Shown in pieces: positions 17,180-25,018 of a stretch of DNA of 64,000 nucleotides. This DNA is from Bradyrhizobium_A sp052115025 (lineage in GTDB: Bacteria > Pseudomonadota > Alphaproteobacteria > Rhizobiales > Xanthobacteraceae), in contig NZ_JBFRFW010000013.1 of assembly GCF_052115025.1 (NCBI RefSeq), positions 286,423 through 350,422 of the forward strand, in the 5' to 3' direction. The notes under the pieces were generated by a model, which had not been told where the DNA came from, made no database searches, and saw only the letters and a list, made by a program, of their open reading frames with translations. Each line of letters starts with the position of its first letter. Positions within the stretch are counted from its first letter, which is position 1. The position numbers and the translations under genes were made by a program.

Positions 17180-17243
17180 GGGCGTGTTCCCGAAAGCAGC
17201 TGGGGCGGAAAGACTGACAGACTGACGCGAAGACAAAATGAAA

Positions 17244-17269
17244 AAGCCGCGCAGGGCGTTGCGCGGCTT
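17244..17269 (-). terminator. Putative attenuator hairpin of argC
   Basis: On the minus strand AAGCCGCGC pairs with GCGCGGCTT around an 8-base loop, and TTTTTCATTTT follows. It lies between the leader ORF and argC, 65 bases before the argC start. There is no upstream gene on this strand to terminate, which argues for attenuation. The 5' arm can also pair over six bases (CCGCGC) with GCGCGG in leader codons 16-17. Confidence 0.75.
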
Positions 17270-17302
17270 CGAGCGAACTTGGATGCGATCAGGCAGCCAA
17301 CG

Positions 17303-17359
17303 TCACTCCCGCGCGGTGCGGGTCGGACGGCGTCGGCGGATGGTCCTGACAAATGCCAT
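17303..17359 (-). CDS. Arginine-rich leader peptide of argC (18 codons)
   Basis: The ORF reads MAFVRTIRRRRPTRTARE and stops with TGA. Seven of 18 residues are Arg (5, 8-11, 14, 17), with four in a row. It is followed by a terminator hairpin and then argC. The predicted transcription start coincides with its A, so it would be a leaderless mRNA, as described for trpL in rhizobia. Ribosome stalling at Arg8-11 would leave codons 16-17 free to sequester the terminator arm. The function is inferred; the sequence layout is seen directly. Confidence 0.7.
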   Translation of the reverse strand: MAFVRTIRRRRPTRTARE

Positions 17360-17365
17360 GGCGCC

Positions 17366-17394
17366 TATCTAGGCGCGGATGCCGTGGGGGTCAA
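17366..17394 (-). promoter_or_regulatory. Sigma-70 promoter of the argC leader
   Basis: On the minus strand TTGACC (17389-17394) and TAGATA (17366-17371) are 17 bases apart. The first base of the leader ATG is seven bases after the -10 element, the usual +1 position. Confidence 0.75.
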
Positions 17395-17616
17395 TCGTCT
17401 TGCGGACATGGCGCCCCGGCCGTGACGCCGCCGGGGGCCGGGGCGCATCCGGCTTCGGCGGGCTGCCGGCATCCTTCCGCAAGCGTTACCGCCGTCGCCC
17501 GGATATCCGGCCACCGTCCTGCGGCCCGTTAGCCTTACCAACAGATGAGGACGGGCTCTTAACCCGTCGGGGCGCGCTTTGGCTTAAGCTTGGGACGGAT
17601 ATCTAAGGACCAGCCC

Positions 17617-18087
17617 ATGCGGACCGTGCTCGCTGCCGCCCTGTTGATTGGAACCGCGCTGCCGGCGCTCGCGGACGGCTTTGTGGTCGTGGTTCCCGGC
17701 CGGCCCGGCGTGCCGGTGCTGATCAACGGGCGTGACGCCTCCTACGCGGTGATCGAGGGCGAATGGGGGCTCGGGCGCGCCCGGGAGATGCAGCCGATCG
17801 TGTATGGCGGCTGGCGCGGGCCGTATGTGGAGCGCGCCGTCGGCGGCTATTACCCGAGCGCCGGCCGGCTGCCGGGGTATGGCCGTCTCGAGGTCGAGCC
17901 GCCGGCGAATCGGCCGCTGCCGCCCCAGGCCGAGAGTTATCAGAAGTCGTGGTCGGCGCAGTCGGCGCCGCCGCAGTTGCAGATTCCGGCCAATCCGCCA
18001 CCGATCATCGTCGCGCCGCAGATCGGCGGGGGCGGACCTTATCCGCCGGGGCCGCCGATGCCGCCCCGGCCGGCGCCTTCGCGGTAG
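17617..18087 (+). CDS. Secreted Pro/Gly-rich hypothetical protein
   Basis: A 156-residue product; AAGGA precedes the ATG at 17617. The signal peptide ends at about residue 20 (LPALA-DG). The mature N-terminal half has 'FVVVVPGRPGVPVLINGRDASYAVIEGEWGLGR', and the C-terminal third is Pro-rich. No named family is recognised. A second secreted gene follows 67 bases later and may be co-transcribed. Confidence 0.68.
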   Translation: MRTVLAAALLIGTALPALADGFVVVVPGRPGVPVLINGRDASYAVIEGEWGLGRAREMQPIVYGGWRGPYVERAVGGYYPSAGRLPGYGRLEVEPPANRPLPPQAESYQKSWSAQSAPPQLQIPANPPPIIVAPQIGGGGPYPPGPPMPPRPAPSR

Positions 18088-18154
18088 CCTTCGGACCAGC
18101 ACGACGACGTACAATCAACGATACAAAAGCAAAACCGACAGGAGAGAGCGTAAC

Positions 18155-18667
18155 ATGCGTAAGACGATCATGGGACTGGCCGCGGCGTTCGCGGTGACCG
18201 CGGCTGGTGCAGCGCCGGCGATGGCCTGCGCCGGCGACTACTATGCCAGCCCGTGCACCGGCGGGCTGTTCACCTCCGGCTTCGGCTACCAGGCCGGCTA
18301 CGGCGGCTATCAGACCGAGCGGCTGCCCGATCCGAGCTATTCCTACGGGCCGCGCTACTATTATGTGAACCAGGGCCCGGTCTACAGCGGTCCCGGCAAC
18401 TACGGTCCGGTGCCGACCTATCAGGAGCGCGCCGTCACCGGCTGGCGCAGCTACGACCGCCCGTATTACTACGGCTACAATGGCGGCCCCTATGGTGACG
18501 CCACCTCGCATGACTATGACGGCATGCCGGCGGTGCGCGGCCCGGTGGTCTATCGCTACAACCGCCACTATTACCGCCACGGCTATCGCCACAACGTGCG
18601 CTACGGCTACCGCGCGCCGCGCCACTACGCCCGCGGCCCGCGCGTGATCCACGTGCCGAACTACTGA
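18155..18667 (+). CDS. Secreted Tyr/Gly-rich protein
   Basis: A 170-residue product; AGGAGAGAG precedes the ATG. The signal peptide runs to AAPAMA (about residue 25). The mature region is strikingly rich in Tyr, Gly, Arg and His ('RYNRHYYRHGYRHNVRYGYR'), with few hydrophobics. Such composition fits a surface or matrix-associated low-complexity protein. I know no assigned function. Confidence 0.72.
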   Translation: MRKTIMGLAAAFAVTAAGAAPAMACAGDYYASPCTGGLFTSGFGYQAGYGGYQTERLPDPSYSYGPRYYYVNQGPVYSGPGNYGPVPTYQERAVTGWRSYDRPYYYGYNGGPYGDATSHDYDGMPAVRGPVVYRYNRHYYRHGYRHNVRYGYRAPRHYARGPRVIHVPNY

Positions 18668-18710
18668 GGGGCTGCGCGCTGCGGTGCGCATCTGATCCAT
18701 CACATACAAA

Positions 18711-18746
18711 CGCCCGCCGTCGCGAGACGGCGGGCGCTTTTGCTTT
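18711..18746 (+). terminator. Rho-independent terminator
   Basis: An 11-bp stem CGCCCGCCGTC/GACGGCGGGCG with a GCGA loop is followed by CTTTTGCTTT. It ends the Tyr-rich protein gene. Confidence 0.88.
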
Positions 18747-18757
18747 GAAGGGCCGTC

Positions 18758-19573
18758 TCAGCTCATCAGGCCGAGCCGCGTCGCGCCGATATAGAGCGCG
18801 AGCACGGCGGCGTTCGACACGTTGAGGCTTTTGATCTCGCCGGGCATGTCGAGGCGGGCGACCACGCGGCAGGTCTCGCGGGTGAGCTGGCGCAGGCCCT
18901 TGCCCTCGGCGCCGAGCACGAGGGCCAGCGGCGCTTCCAGCTTGACCGCGGCGAGGTTGTCCTGGCCCTCGCTGTCGAGGCCCACGGTCATGAAGCCACG
19001 CTCGTTGAGCGCGGTCAGGGCCCGCGCGAGGTTCTGCACGGTGACGAACGGCACCAGTTCGAGCGCGCCGGACGCCGATTTCGCCAGCACGCCGGTCGCC
19101 TCCGGGCTGTGGCGCGCGGTGGTGACGATGGCCTTGACGTCGAACGCCGCCGCCGAGCGCAGGATGGCGCCGACATTGTGCGGGTCGGTGATCTGGTCGA
19201 GCACCAGCACGATGCCGTCCTGCTCCAGCGTCTCGATCGACGGCGAAGGCAGGGGATCGACTTCGGCCAGCAGGCCCTGATGCACGGCGTCGGGCCCGAG
19301 CCGCTGGTCGATCTGGCTGGGACGCACCATCTCCGGCGGCACGCGGGTGTCGATATTGTCCTCGGCGAGGCGCCGGGCGGCGTTCTCGGTCAGGAACAGC
19401 TTGCGGATCTTGCGGCGGGGGTTGGCCAGCGCAGCGGTCACGGTGTGCCAGCCATAGAGGATGGCCGGGCCGTCCGGGCGTTCCCGTTCCCGCCAGGCGG
19501 GCTTGTGGCCGCCGTCGCGTCCCCTGCTTCGATCTTTGGGGCGGAAGCGGGCCTTGTGGTCACGATCGCTCAT
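18758..19573 (-). CDS. rlmB: 23S rRNA 2'-O-methyltransferase RlmB (TrmH family)
   Basis: The 271-residue SPOUT methyltransferase has a basic N-terminus, 'ILYGWHTVTAALANPRRKIRKLFL' at 38-61, then the three TrmH motifs: 'LVLDQITDPHNVGAILRSAAAFDVKAIV', 'LALVLGAEGKGLRQLTRETC' and 'LDMPGEIKSLNVSNAAVLALY'. It methylates a guanosine of 23S rRNA (G2251 in E. coli). The tRNA-Tyr commonly found near rlmB lies about 2 kb away here. Confidence 0.93.
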   Translation of the reverse strand: MSDRDHKARFRPKDRSRGRDGGHKPAWRERERPDGPAILYGWHTVTAALANPRRKIRKLFLTENAARRLAEDNIDTRVPPEMVRPSQIDQRLGPDAVHQGLLAEVDPLPSPSIETLEQDGIVLVLDQITDPHNVGAILRSAAAFDVKAIVTTARHSPEATGVLAKSASGALELVPFVTVQNLARALTALNERGFMTVGLDSEGQDNLAAVKLEAPLALVLGAEGKGLRQLTRETCRVVARLDMPGEIKSLNVSNAAVLALYIGATRLGLMS

Positions 19574-19720
19574 GGCCGGCTTGTCTCACGTGGGGCGGAT
19601 TCTGGCAATTTCGGAAAAGGGGCCGGGGTCCGTGGACGGCGTTGCGGCGGGGATGGCGGCGCCGTGGACCGGCCGTCGCCGGTCGGAGGGAGCCCGTCCG
19701 GATGGTGACCGAAGGGCGGC

Positions 19721-21097
19721 CTATCGGCAGTCCAGCGCGTCGAGCGCCCGCTGCAGGTCATCGAGGGGAATGCGGAAGTCGCGGTGCATCGGGTTGCCGC
19801 CTTTCGAAACCTGCGGGCCGACGAGGTATCGGAGGTCGTGGCCGAGCGCCGCCATCATGTTGGTCCAGTAGGCATAGTCGGCGTTCTTGTGGATGGCGGA
19901 GAGGGACAGCACCCGGCACCCGGGCGGCGCGAAGATCAGGTTGGTCATCGCCGCGCCGATCGGCGCGACCACGATCTCGGCATTGCGGAAGGCGGCGATC
20001 TGCTCATGGATCGTCATCGATCCCGTCTCGATCAGGTCGAAGCCCGATCGCCGCAGGATCTCCTCGACATTGAAGCTGTTGACCACGGCGCGGGCATTTC
20101 CGTAGTGCGACGGCCTGCGCTGCAGATAGAGCCGCCTGCCGCGCGCGTTCGCGGCGGGCGGCACGATCTCGCCGGCACGCTCGCGGACAAGGCCGAGCGC
20201 ATAAGCGTCGAAGCGGTAGACATCCGCGGGCATCTGCACATGCTGGCCGCGTTCGATATAGGCCCTGGAATCCGGTGGAGCATAGGATGGCGGCGTGGTG
20301 TCGATCAGCCGCGTACAGGTCACCGGCTGACCGGAAGCCACCTCGATGATGTCATGCCCGCGGGTGTTGAACGCCTTCAGGATCACCTTGATCTCGGTCG
20401 GCACCCACTGGTCGATCAGCAGCGGAAGATGGTCGTATCCGCCATGGGCATCGATGACGAGAAGCTTGGTCAGCACCTCCGTCATGAAGTGGGCATAGTT
20501 GCCGGCGCAGTGTCCGAGCAGGCAGATGGCCGCGTCGCGGCGCTTCGGCGGCTCCAGCGAGTAGAGCATCTCGCCGCGCGCGGGCCTGATGTAGACGCCG
20601 CCGATCTTCTCGGCATGGGTGAAGTCGCGCGCTGCATCGTAGTCGTTCGGCGCGATCGCCAAGCCGTCCTTCACGACGAAGTTGGTCGCGCCGATCACGG
20701 TGGCGTTCGCGTATTCCAGGATTTCGAGCGGCGGCTGGTCGACGAGGCGGGGAACTGGCCGGACGGGCGGCTCGTGATTGGTGTAGCGCGGCGTGGCGGC
20801 GATTTTGGTTTCGCCGCGGCGCACCAGCGTGGTGCGGAGGCCGGGGGCGGCGCGATAGTCATCGAGATGGACGAGCCTCGCCCGGCCGCCGGTTCGGTAG
20901 AACTTCAGCCACCATACCGGATAGGTCAGATAGTAGTGCCAGGCGATCCTGACGGCGCGAAAGCCGAACAGCCACTGCACCAGCCTGTGCGGAGCGAGCA
21001 CCGCAAAGACGACGAGCGGCTTGAGGGCCCGGAAAACCAGATATCGCGACAACACGCGACGATAGTACCGACGTGAAAGTGCAAACTTGGCCGTCAT
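19721..21097 (-). CDS. Glycosyltransferase family 61 protein
   Basis: A roughly 458-residue protein with the GT61 (DUF563) region in its C-terminal half: 'GRRLYLQRRPSHYGNARAV', 'VEEILRRSGFDLIETGSMTIHEQIAAFRNAEIVVAPIGAAMTNLIFAPPGCRVLSL' (read in parts) and 'YWTNMMAALGHD'. Residues 1-60 are basic with hydrophobic patches. It likely adds sugars to a surface polysaccharide. It is a single gene, without other polysaccharide genes near. Confidence 0.82.
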   Translation of the reverse strand: MTAKFALSRRYYRRVLSRYLVFRALKPLVVFAVLAPHRLVQWLFGFRAVRIAWHYYLTYPVWWLKFYRTGGRARLVHLDDYRAAPGLRTTLVRRGETKIAATPRYTNHEPPVRPVPRLVDQPPLEILEYANATVIGATNFVVKDGLAIAPNDYDAARDFTHAEKIGGVYIRPARGEMLYSLEPPKRRDAAICLLGHCAGNYAHFMTEVLTKLLVIDAHGGYDHLPLLIDQWVPTEIKVILKAFNTRGHDIIEVASGQPVTCTRLIDTTPPSYAPPDSRAYIERGQHVQMPADVYRFDAYALGLVRERAGEIVPPAANARGRRLYLQRRPSHYGNARAVVNSFNVEEILRRSGFDLIETGSMTIHEQIAAFRNAEIVVAPIGAAMTNLIFAPPGCRVLSLSAIHKNADYAYWTNMMAALGHDLRYLVGPQVSKGGNPMHRDFRIPLDDLQRALDALDCR

Positions 21098-21238
21098 GTG
21101 AAGGGCGCCCGTCACAATTCTTGATTGGGCGATGCGGCATGAAACCTGCGTCGCGCGTGGACTGTCCCGGGTAGTCAAGTCGTTGCAGAGAACGCCGTGG
21201 CAGGGATCCGGACGAGGGGCGGGAATAGGATCGGAAGA

Positions 21239-21590
21239 TTACCGCAGGCTGACGTTGCGCCCTGTTTCCACCAGCGCGCGAGTTGAGCCGGATGGCGTCG
21301 AACTTGCGGCGCTGCCAGACCAGCTTGAGCGAGGCGCGCGGGACCGGCGGCTTGAGGTCGAGGTCGGAGACGCCGCGCCAGGGCTGCTCGGCGACCGAGG
21401 CTGGAACGGGCGAGATGCCGAGCCCGGCGGCCGATGATCATGTGCATGCGGCGCTTGCTGGACCGCGGCGGGTTCAAAGCCGGTGAGGTTGCAGGCCTCC
21501 CGGATCACGCTGTTGCTGTGCGGCAATGGAAGGTTCGGGTGCAGGATGGACGGCGAGCCGGCGAGATCGGCGACAGACTGCACGATCGGG
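21239..21590 (-). pseudogene. LysR-type regulator fragment (C-terminal, frameshifted)
   Basis: Minus-strand frames together spell the end of a LysR effector domain: 'VADLAGSPSILHPNLPLPHSNSVIREACNLTGFEPA', then in a second frame 'MHMIIG', then in a third 'AGLGISPVPASVAEQPWRGV'. No HTH N-terminus is found upstream towards the tRNA. At least two frameshifts near 21425-21450 make it non-functional. Confidence 0.7.
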
Positions 21591-21721
21591 AACTATGCGA
21601 TGGGGCGGCCGATCCCCGGCCGCCGCACGGATCTGCGCCGGCGCCCTTCAGGCCCACATGGTCTCGTTCGCCGAAACCCGGCGCCCGTCTTATTCCTGTG
21701 GTTGTTCATCGGCTTATTGGA

Positions 21722-21807
21722 TGGTGGGGGAGGCAGGACTCGAACCTGCGAAGCCATGAGGCGGCTGATTTACAGTCAGCTCCCTTTGCCACTCGGGACA
21801 CTCCCCC
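21722..21807 (-). tRNA. tRNA-Tyr (anticodon GUA)
   Basis: The minus strand has acceptor GGGGGAG/CTCCCCC, a long class-II variable arm, anticodon loop CTGTAAA within CTGA...TCAG, and T arm GCAGGTTCGAGTCCTGC. CCA is encoded. Total length is 86. Confidence 0.95.
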
Positions 21808-22008
21808 GCTTCGGACCGTCAGCCGCGCACGCACCGTCACGGTGGCGCTTGCGGTCAGGGATGACGGCAAAAAAGCGAGCCCGGCCAGCGGATCGTGGCG
21901 GGCACCCGAACGGGCGCGTTTATGGGGGAAGGAGAGGGGTAAAGTCAACCAACAGAAGCATTTAATTCACTGCCGTCGGTTCGGGCCCGAAACGGGGGCA
22001 AAACGGGG

Positions 22009-22209
22009 CTATTTGCCGAGATAGCGCCGCACCGCGGCGACCGAGGAGCCGACCTTGTCGACCGCGGCGTTGAGCTCGTGCGGGGAGATGCTGAGGCGGT
22101 AGGCCCAATAGCGGGTGGCGGCCGCATCGCGCGTGTCGATGTGGGTCGGCGGCTTCACCACGTCGTTGACCGGCGCGACGATCTCCGCGCCGTTGCTGGC
22201 AATGATCAT
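22009..22209 (-). CDS. DUF3606 domain protein
   Basis: The 66-residue protein ends in the DUF3606 pattern 'YWAYRLSISPHELNAAVDKVGSSVAAVRRYL', a small helical fold common in Rhizobiales. An AGAGG site precedes the ATG. Function is unknown. Confidence 0.8.
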   Translation of the reverse strand: MIIASNGAEIVAPVNDVVKPPTHIDTRDAAATRYWAYRLSISPHELNAAVDKVGSSVAAVRRYLGK

Positions 22210-22330
22210 GGCCGTGGACCTCTGACCGGCGGGCGCATCGTATCATCGCGCCGGCCTCGCCCCGACGGCCGTCTGGTTGCGGCGTTAACGAAGCATGAAT
22301 CGCGGCAGCAGCGGCGGGCGGCAGTCGCCT

Positions 22331-22636
22331 TCAGTCCGCATCGCGCCGGTGGCGATGGCGGCGGGGCGGCGGCGGCGGCTCGTCGCGGCCGAAACCCGCC
22401 GCATTGCGGGCCCAGTTCGGCGAGAACGGGTTGGGCACGCACTCGCCGCGCAGCCCGCTGATCGCGGCCCGGCACTGGGCATAGGTGTAGTACATGCAGT
22501 CGTCGCCGTTGAAGCCGCGGTTCCAGGTGCGCGCGCACCAGGCGATATCGCGGGCCTCGGCGGGGGCGGGCGCCGCAACGGCGGCGACGCCCGCCGTGGC
22601 TGCGGCCAGTGCGGCGAGGAGGATCAGTCTGCGCAT
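22331..22636 (-). CDS. DUF3551-type secreted protein
   Basis: A 101-residue product with a signal peptide to about residue 28 (APAEA-RD). The mature region 'WCARTWNRGFNGDDCMYYTYAQCRAAISGLRGECVPNP' has the four-Cys, Tyr-rich pattern of DUF3551, which is abundant in Bradyrhizobium and relatives. The tail is Pro/Arg/His-rich. ATG at 22636 has GGGAG upstream. The 219 bases to tRNA-Gly hold nothing I can identify. Confidence 0.82.
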   Translation of the reverse strand: MRRLILLAALAAATAGVAAVAAPAPAEARDIAWCARTWNRGFNGDDCMYYTYAQCRAAISGLRGECVPNPFSPNWARNAAGFGRDEPPPPPRRHRHRRDAD

Positions 22637-22855
22637 GGAAGGCTCCCGGATGTCGAGCGGCGCTGCCCCTTCGACAGACCGCCGGCTGCGATGGTGAACA
22701 CCATGGTAGCAGGCCCTGTTCCCGTTGTCGGGGCAAGCGCGCACGGGCTTTCCGTCGCAGCGGCACATCGTTGTGAAAAGCCCGCGAAATCAATCCTGAT
22801 CGGCCGCAGTCCACCGTTGCCAAGCGGTGCGATCCATTGCATATCTGCCGCCGAT

Positions 22856-22929
22856 GCGGGTGTAGCTCAATGGTAGAGCAGCAGCCTTCCAAGCTGAATA
22901 CGAGGGTTCGATTCCCTTCACCCGCTCCA
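22856..22929 (+). tRNA. tRNA-Gly (anticodon UCC)
   Basis: The acceptor is GCGGGTG/CACCCGC with encoded CCA (TCCA end). The D arm is GCTC...GAGC, the anticodon loop is CTTCCAA, and the T arm is GAGGGTTCGATTCCCTT. A low-GC segment with an integrase remnant starts directly at its 3' end. Confidence 0.96.
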
Positions 22930-22949
22930 ATACTTAGCCGGATTTGGCC

Positions 22950-23480
22950 CTAGAGTTTTACAGCCGATTTTACAGTTTTTGTTCCTGCCTCGTTCATTTG
23001 CTCAATGAGCGCCTTGATCCGAGCGGTGCGGTTGACGTACCGGCGGATGATCTTTTCAACGTTTTCTTCGTCCCAAGCCATGATCTCGGCGATCGACCGG
23101 ATCGCTACCCCCGGCGATTTAGAATTTCGTAGCCGCTATGCCGCGCAGGTCATGGAAGTGCTTGTCGAGGTCTGGCGTGTTGTCGCCCTGACCGTCGGAT
23201 CGGGCTTTATCTTGGCTGCGATCTTGGCATCATCAAACGACGTACCGAAGCCGTCAGTGGTCCAGGGGCGTGCACGCGTGTTGGTAAGGACCGAGGTGGA
23301 TCGCCGCGGGATCGCATCCAGCAGCGTCCGCAAGGCGTCGTAGAATGGTATAATCGCCACGAGGCGCTGTTTCTTGTCCTTGCTGGTGTAGAGCGTGATT
23401 TCGTTTTCGCCGATGGGGTGGGCAGCTTTTAAGCCGGGAGAGGAGACATTCGATCTTAGCCATCTGGACGAAGCAGTCAT
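22950..23480 (-). pseudogene. Tyrosine recombinase (integrase) remnant
   Basis: Minus-strand frames together give 'ENEITLYTSKDKKQRLVAII' and 'RPWTTDGFGTSFDDAKIAAKI', then after a frameshift 'DLDKHFHDLRGIAATKF' (the HxLR box II), a stop, another shift, and 'SIAEIMAWDEENVEKIIRRYV'. A catalytic Tyr would fall in the last part. At least two frameshifts and one stop (near 23120-23150) inactivate it. The N-terminal half is missing. Confidence 0.8.
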
Positions 23481-23543
23481 CGCCGTAGAGATCATGGTGA
23501 AAATCATTGCATCCTGATAGAGTTTTCGGACCATTGGGGAGAC

Positions 23544-24119
23544 GTGGCCTTGCTTGGTTTCAAAACTCACAAATGCGATATCGTAGCACCGGACGGATCG
23601 ATACGCTCGTCCCCTCAGGCAATGTTTGCTGGTAACGACCTGATCACCATTAAGGGCAGCCAGACGGTTGTGTTGCCAGGAGATGAGATCCGGCGCGAGC
23701 TGCCAAATGGGACCGACGAGACGTTTGAAGTTATCGATCCGGTCTTCTACGACACAGGTGTGATGGGAGCTCACTTACAAATCAAAGTTAAGCGAAAGGG
23801 CGCATTTCCACACCGCCAGGGCGGCAATTACAGCATCAATATAAGTGGTGCGAACGCACGAGTGAATATCGCATCAACTGACCAATCTCATAATGTCACG
23901 GTTCAGGGCGATATATTCGGGAATATAGAAGCTGCTCTACGATCGAACGTGTCCGATCAGGATCGTCTTGATCAAATCCTCCTGTCTCTCAACGAAATGA
24001 AAGAAAAGCGCGGGCATTCGGGGTACGTCGCCGCGTACCAAAAATTCATGGCCGTTGTTGCAGATCACATCGGAGTTGTGGCGCCATTTCTTCCCGCGCT
24101 GACCTCATACATGAGTTGA
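23544..24119 (+). CDS. Unknown islet protein with an Asn/Ile repeat-like motif
   Basis: A protein of about 190 residues from a GTG (23544) or TTG (23550; better spaced from GGGGAG). I cannot name it. Three parts are visible: an N-terminal beta-rich half ('ITIKGSQTVVLPGDEIRREL'), a central Asn/Ile/Val segment ('NYSINISGANARVNI', 'TDQSHNVTV') and a helical C-terminus ending 'FMAVVADHIGVVAPFLPAL'. The central segment resembles short amyloid-type or signalling motifs seen in bacterial defence proteins, but this is a loose likeness. Lower GC than its neighbours. The next gene starts 4 bases after its stop. Confidence 0.65.
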   Translation: MALLGFKTHKCDIVAPDGSIRSSPQAMFAGNDLITIKGSQTVVLPGDEIRRELPNGTDETFEVIDPVFYDTGVMGAHLQIKVKRKGAFPHRQGGNYSINISGANARVNIASTDQSHNVTVQGDIFGNIEAALRSNVSDQDRLDQILLSLNEMKEKRGHSGYVAAYQKFMAVVADHIGVVAPFLPALTSYMS

Positions 24120-24123
24120 GCAG

Positions 24124-24513
24124 ATGGACTTGAAGACCTTTGTGGCCGAGAGCCTTTCTCAAATTGTGGACGGCATTCGAGCCGCTCAAGCGCGGCCAGG
24201 AGGGGACAACGTCGCGGCGGATGGCTACATCAGTTCGGAGGGCAATTTACTGTCTGGAGGCACGAGCGGCTTCTTCACGAAGGTGGACTTCGATGTGCTC
24301 GTCTTTGCTGAAACGAAGGAGGGAAAGCCGAGTGTGAGAGTTGGCGATATTGAGACGAGCCAGACGTCATCAGAAACAGCTCGCAATTTTAGCCGCGTTA
24401 GATTTGCAGTCCACGTTAGATTGCCGAAGGGTGGCGCGGTCATTAAGCCCGCAAGTCGTGAGACTTACACTTCGGATTACGACCCCTACAGTCACAATTA
24501 CGATGACACTTAG
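24124..24513 (+). CDS. Trypco2-like small protein
   Basis: The 129-residue protein begins 'MDLKTFVAESLSQIVDGIRAAQARPG' and continues 'GFFTKVDFDVLVFAETKEG' and 'NFSRVRFAVHVRLPKGG'. This layout (N-terminal helix, then two beta strands of alternating hydrophobics) matches the widespread family called trypsin-co-occurring domain 2. Members often sit next to effector or protease genes in predicted conflict systems. It is translationally close to the preceding unknown gene, so the two may act together. No catalytic residues are evident. Confidence 0.6.
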   Translation: MDLKTFVAESLSQIVDGIRAAQARPGGDNVAADGYISSEGNLLSGGTSGFFTKVDFDVLVFAETKEGKPSVRVGDIETSQTSSETARNFSRVRFAVHVRLPKGGAVIKPASRETYTSDYDPYSHNYDDT

Positions 24514-24613
24514 CTGGCTTCAGGTTTTACACCGCGATACTAAGCCATTGAGTTGATTTGGTGCCGAAACTAGCGGTTTTACAGCCATCTATTTGAAGCG
24601 GCTCGATAAGCCC

Positions 24614-24661
24614 AAGCCTTCCAAGCTGAATACCCGGGTTCGATTCCCGGTACCCGCTCCA
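24614..24661 (+). repeat. Partial second copy of tRNA-Gly (3' half)
   Basis: The anticodon arm (19 bases identical to 22883-22901) is followed by a T arm CCGGGTTCGATTCCCGG and acceptor end ACCCGCTCCA. It lacks the 5' half and so is no working tRNA. It marks the distal att-like end of the islet. Confidence 0.85.
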
Positions 24662-25018
24662 ATGATTTCAATGGTTTAGTGCATCAAGAGCCTTTGAGGC
24701 TGACAAGCCGCGCATTCTCTTTCTGACAAAAGTTCACTTTCCCTTCGCCGTTCAACGCATCTTGCTTGGTCTAATTGTCGTCGTGTCCGTACGCTTCTCG
24801 ACGAAATCGTTGGCGTCCCCGGCCGACAGCACTGTGCAATCTCCTTTGCGAATCCTATGCAGAGCTTGTTCATGGCGGGCATTCGGCAGGTAGAGCCACC
24901 GTGCTGCTAGCTGCACGGGTACTGGTTGATCTTCTGCCGGAAAAAGAACAGCCATCCTGCCGCATCTACCAGGGGGCTAGCGCGATGATGAAAGACTCGA
25001 CTCAGCTATATCGTTGGA
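24662..25018. other. Gap without a supportable gene
   Basis: Between the tRNA-Gly fragment and the DUF4238 gene are 357 bases of mixed composition. Short open frames exist on both strands, but none has a recognisable product or ribosome site. Confidence 0.6.

Larger units (their letters stand above)
22930..24661. mobile_element. Small integrated element at tRNA-Gly
   Basis: The segment runs from the 3' end of tRNA-Gly to a second partial copy of its 3' half (24614-24661). It contains a decayed tyrosine integrase pointing toward the tRNA, as usual for tRNA-targeting islands, plus two genes of lower GC than the surroundings. The layout matches a genomic islet fixed by loss of the integrase. 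The end repeats share 19 identical bases (AGCCTTCCAAGCTGAATAC) and the acceptor end, but the T stems differ. Confidence 0.7.

Noticed and set aside
24614..24661. Second working tRNA-Gly
   Set aside because: The 5' half is missing, so no acceptor pairing is possible.
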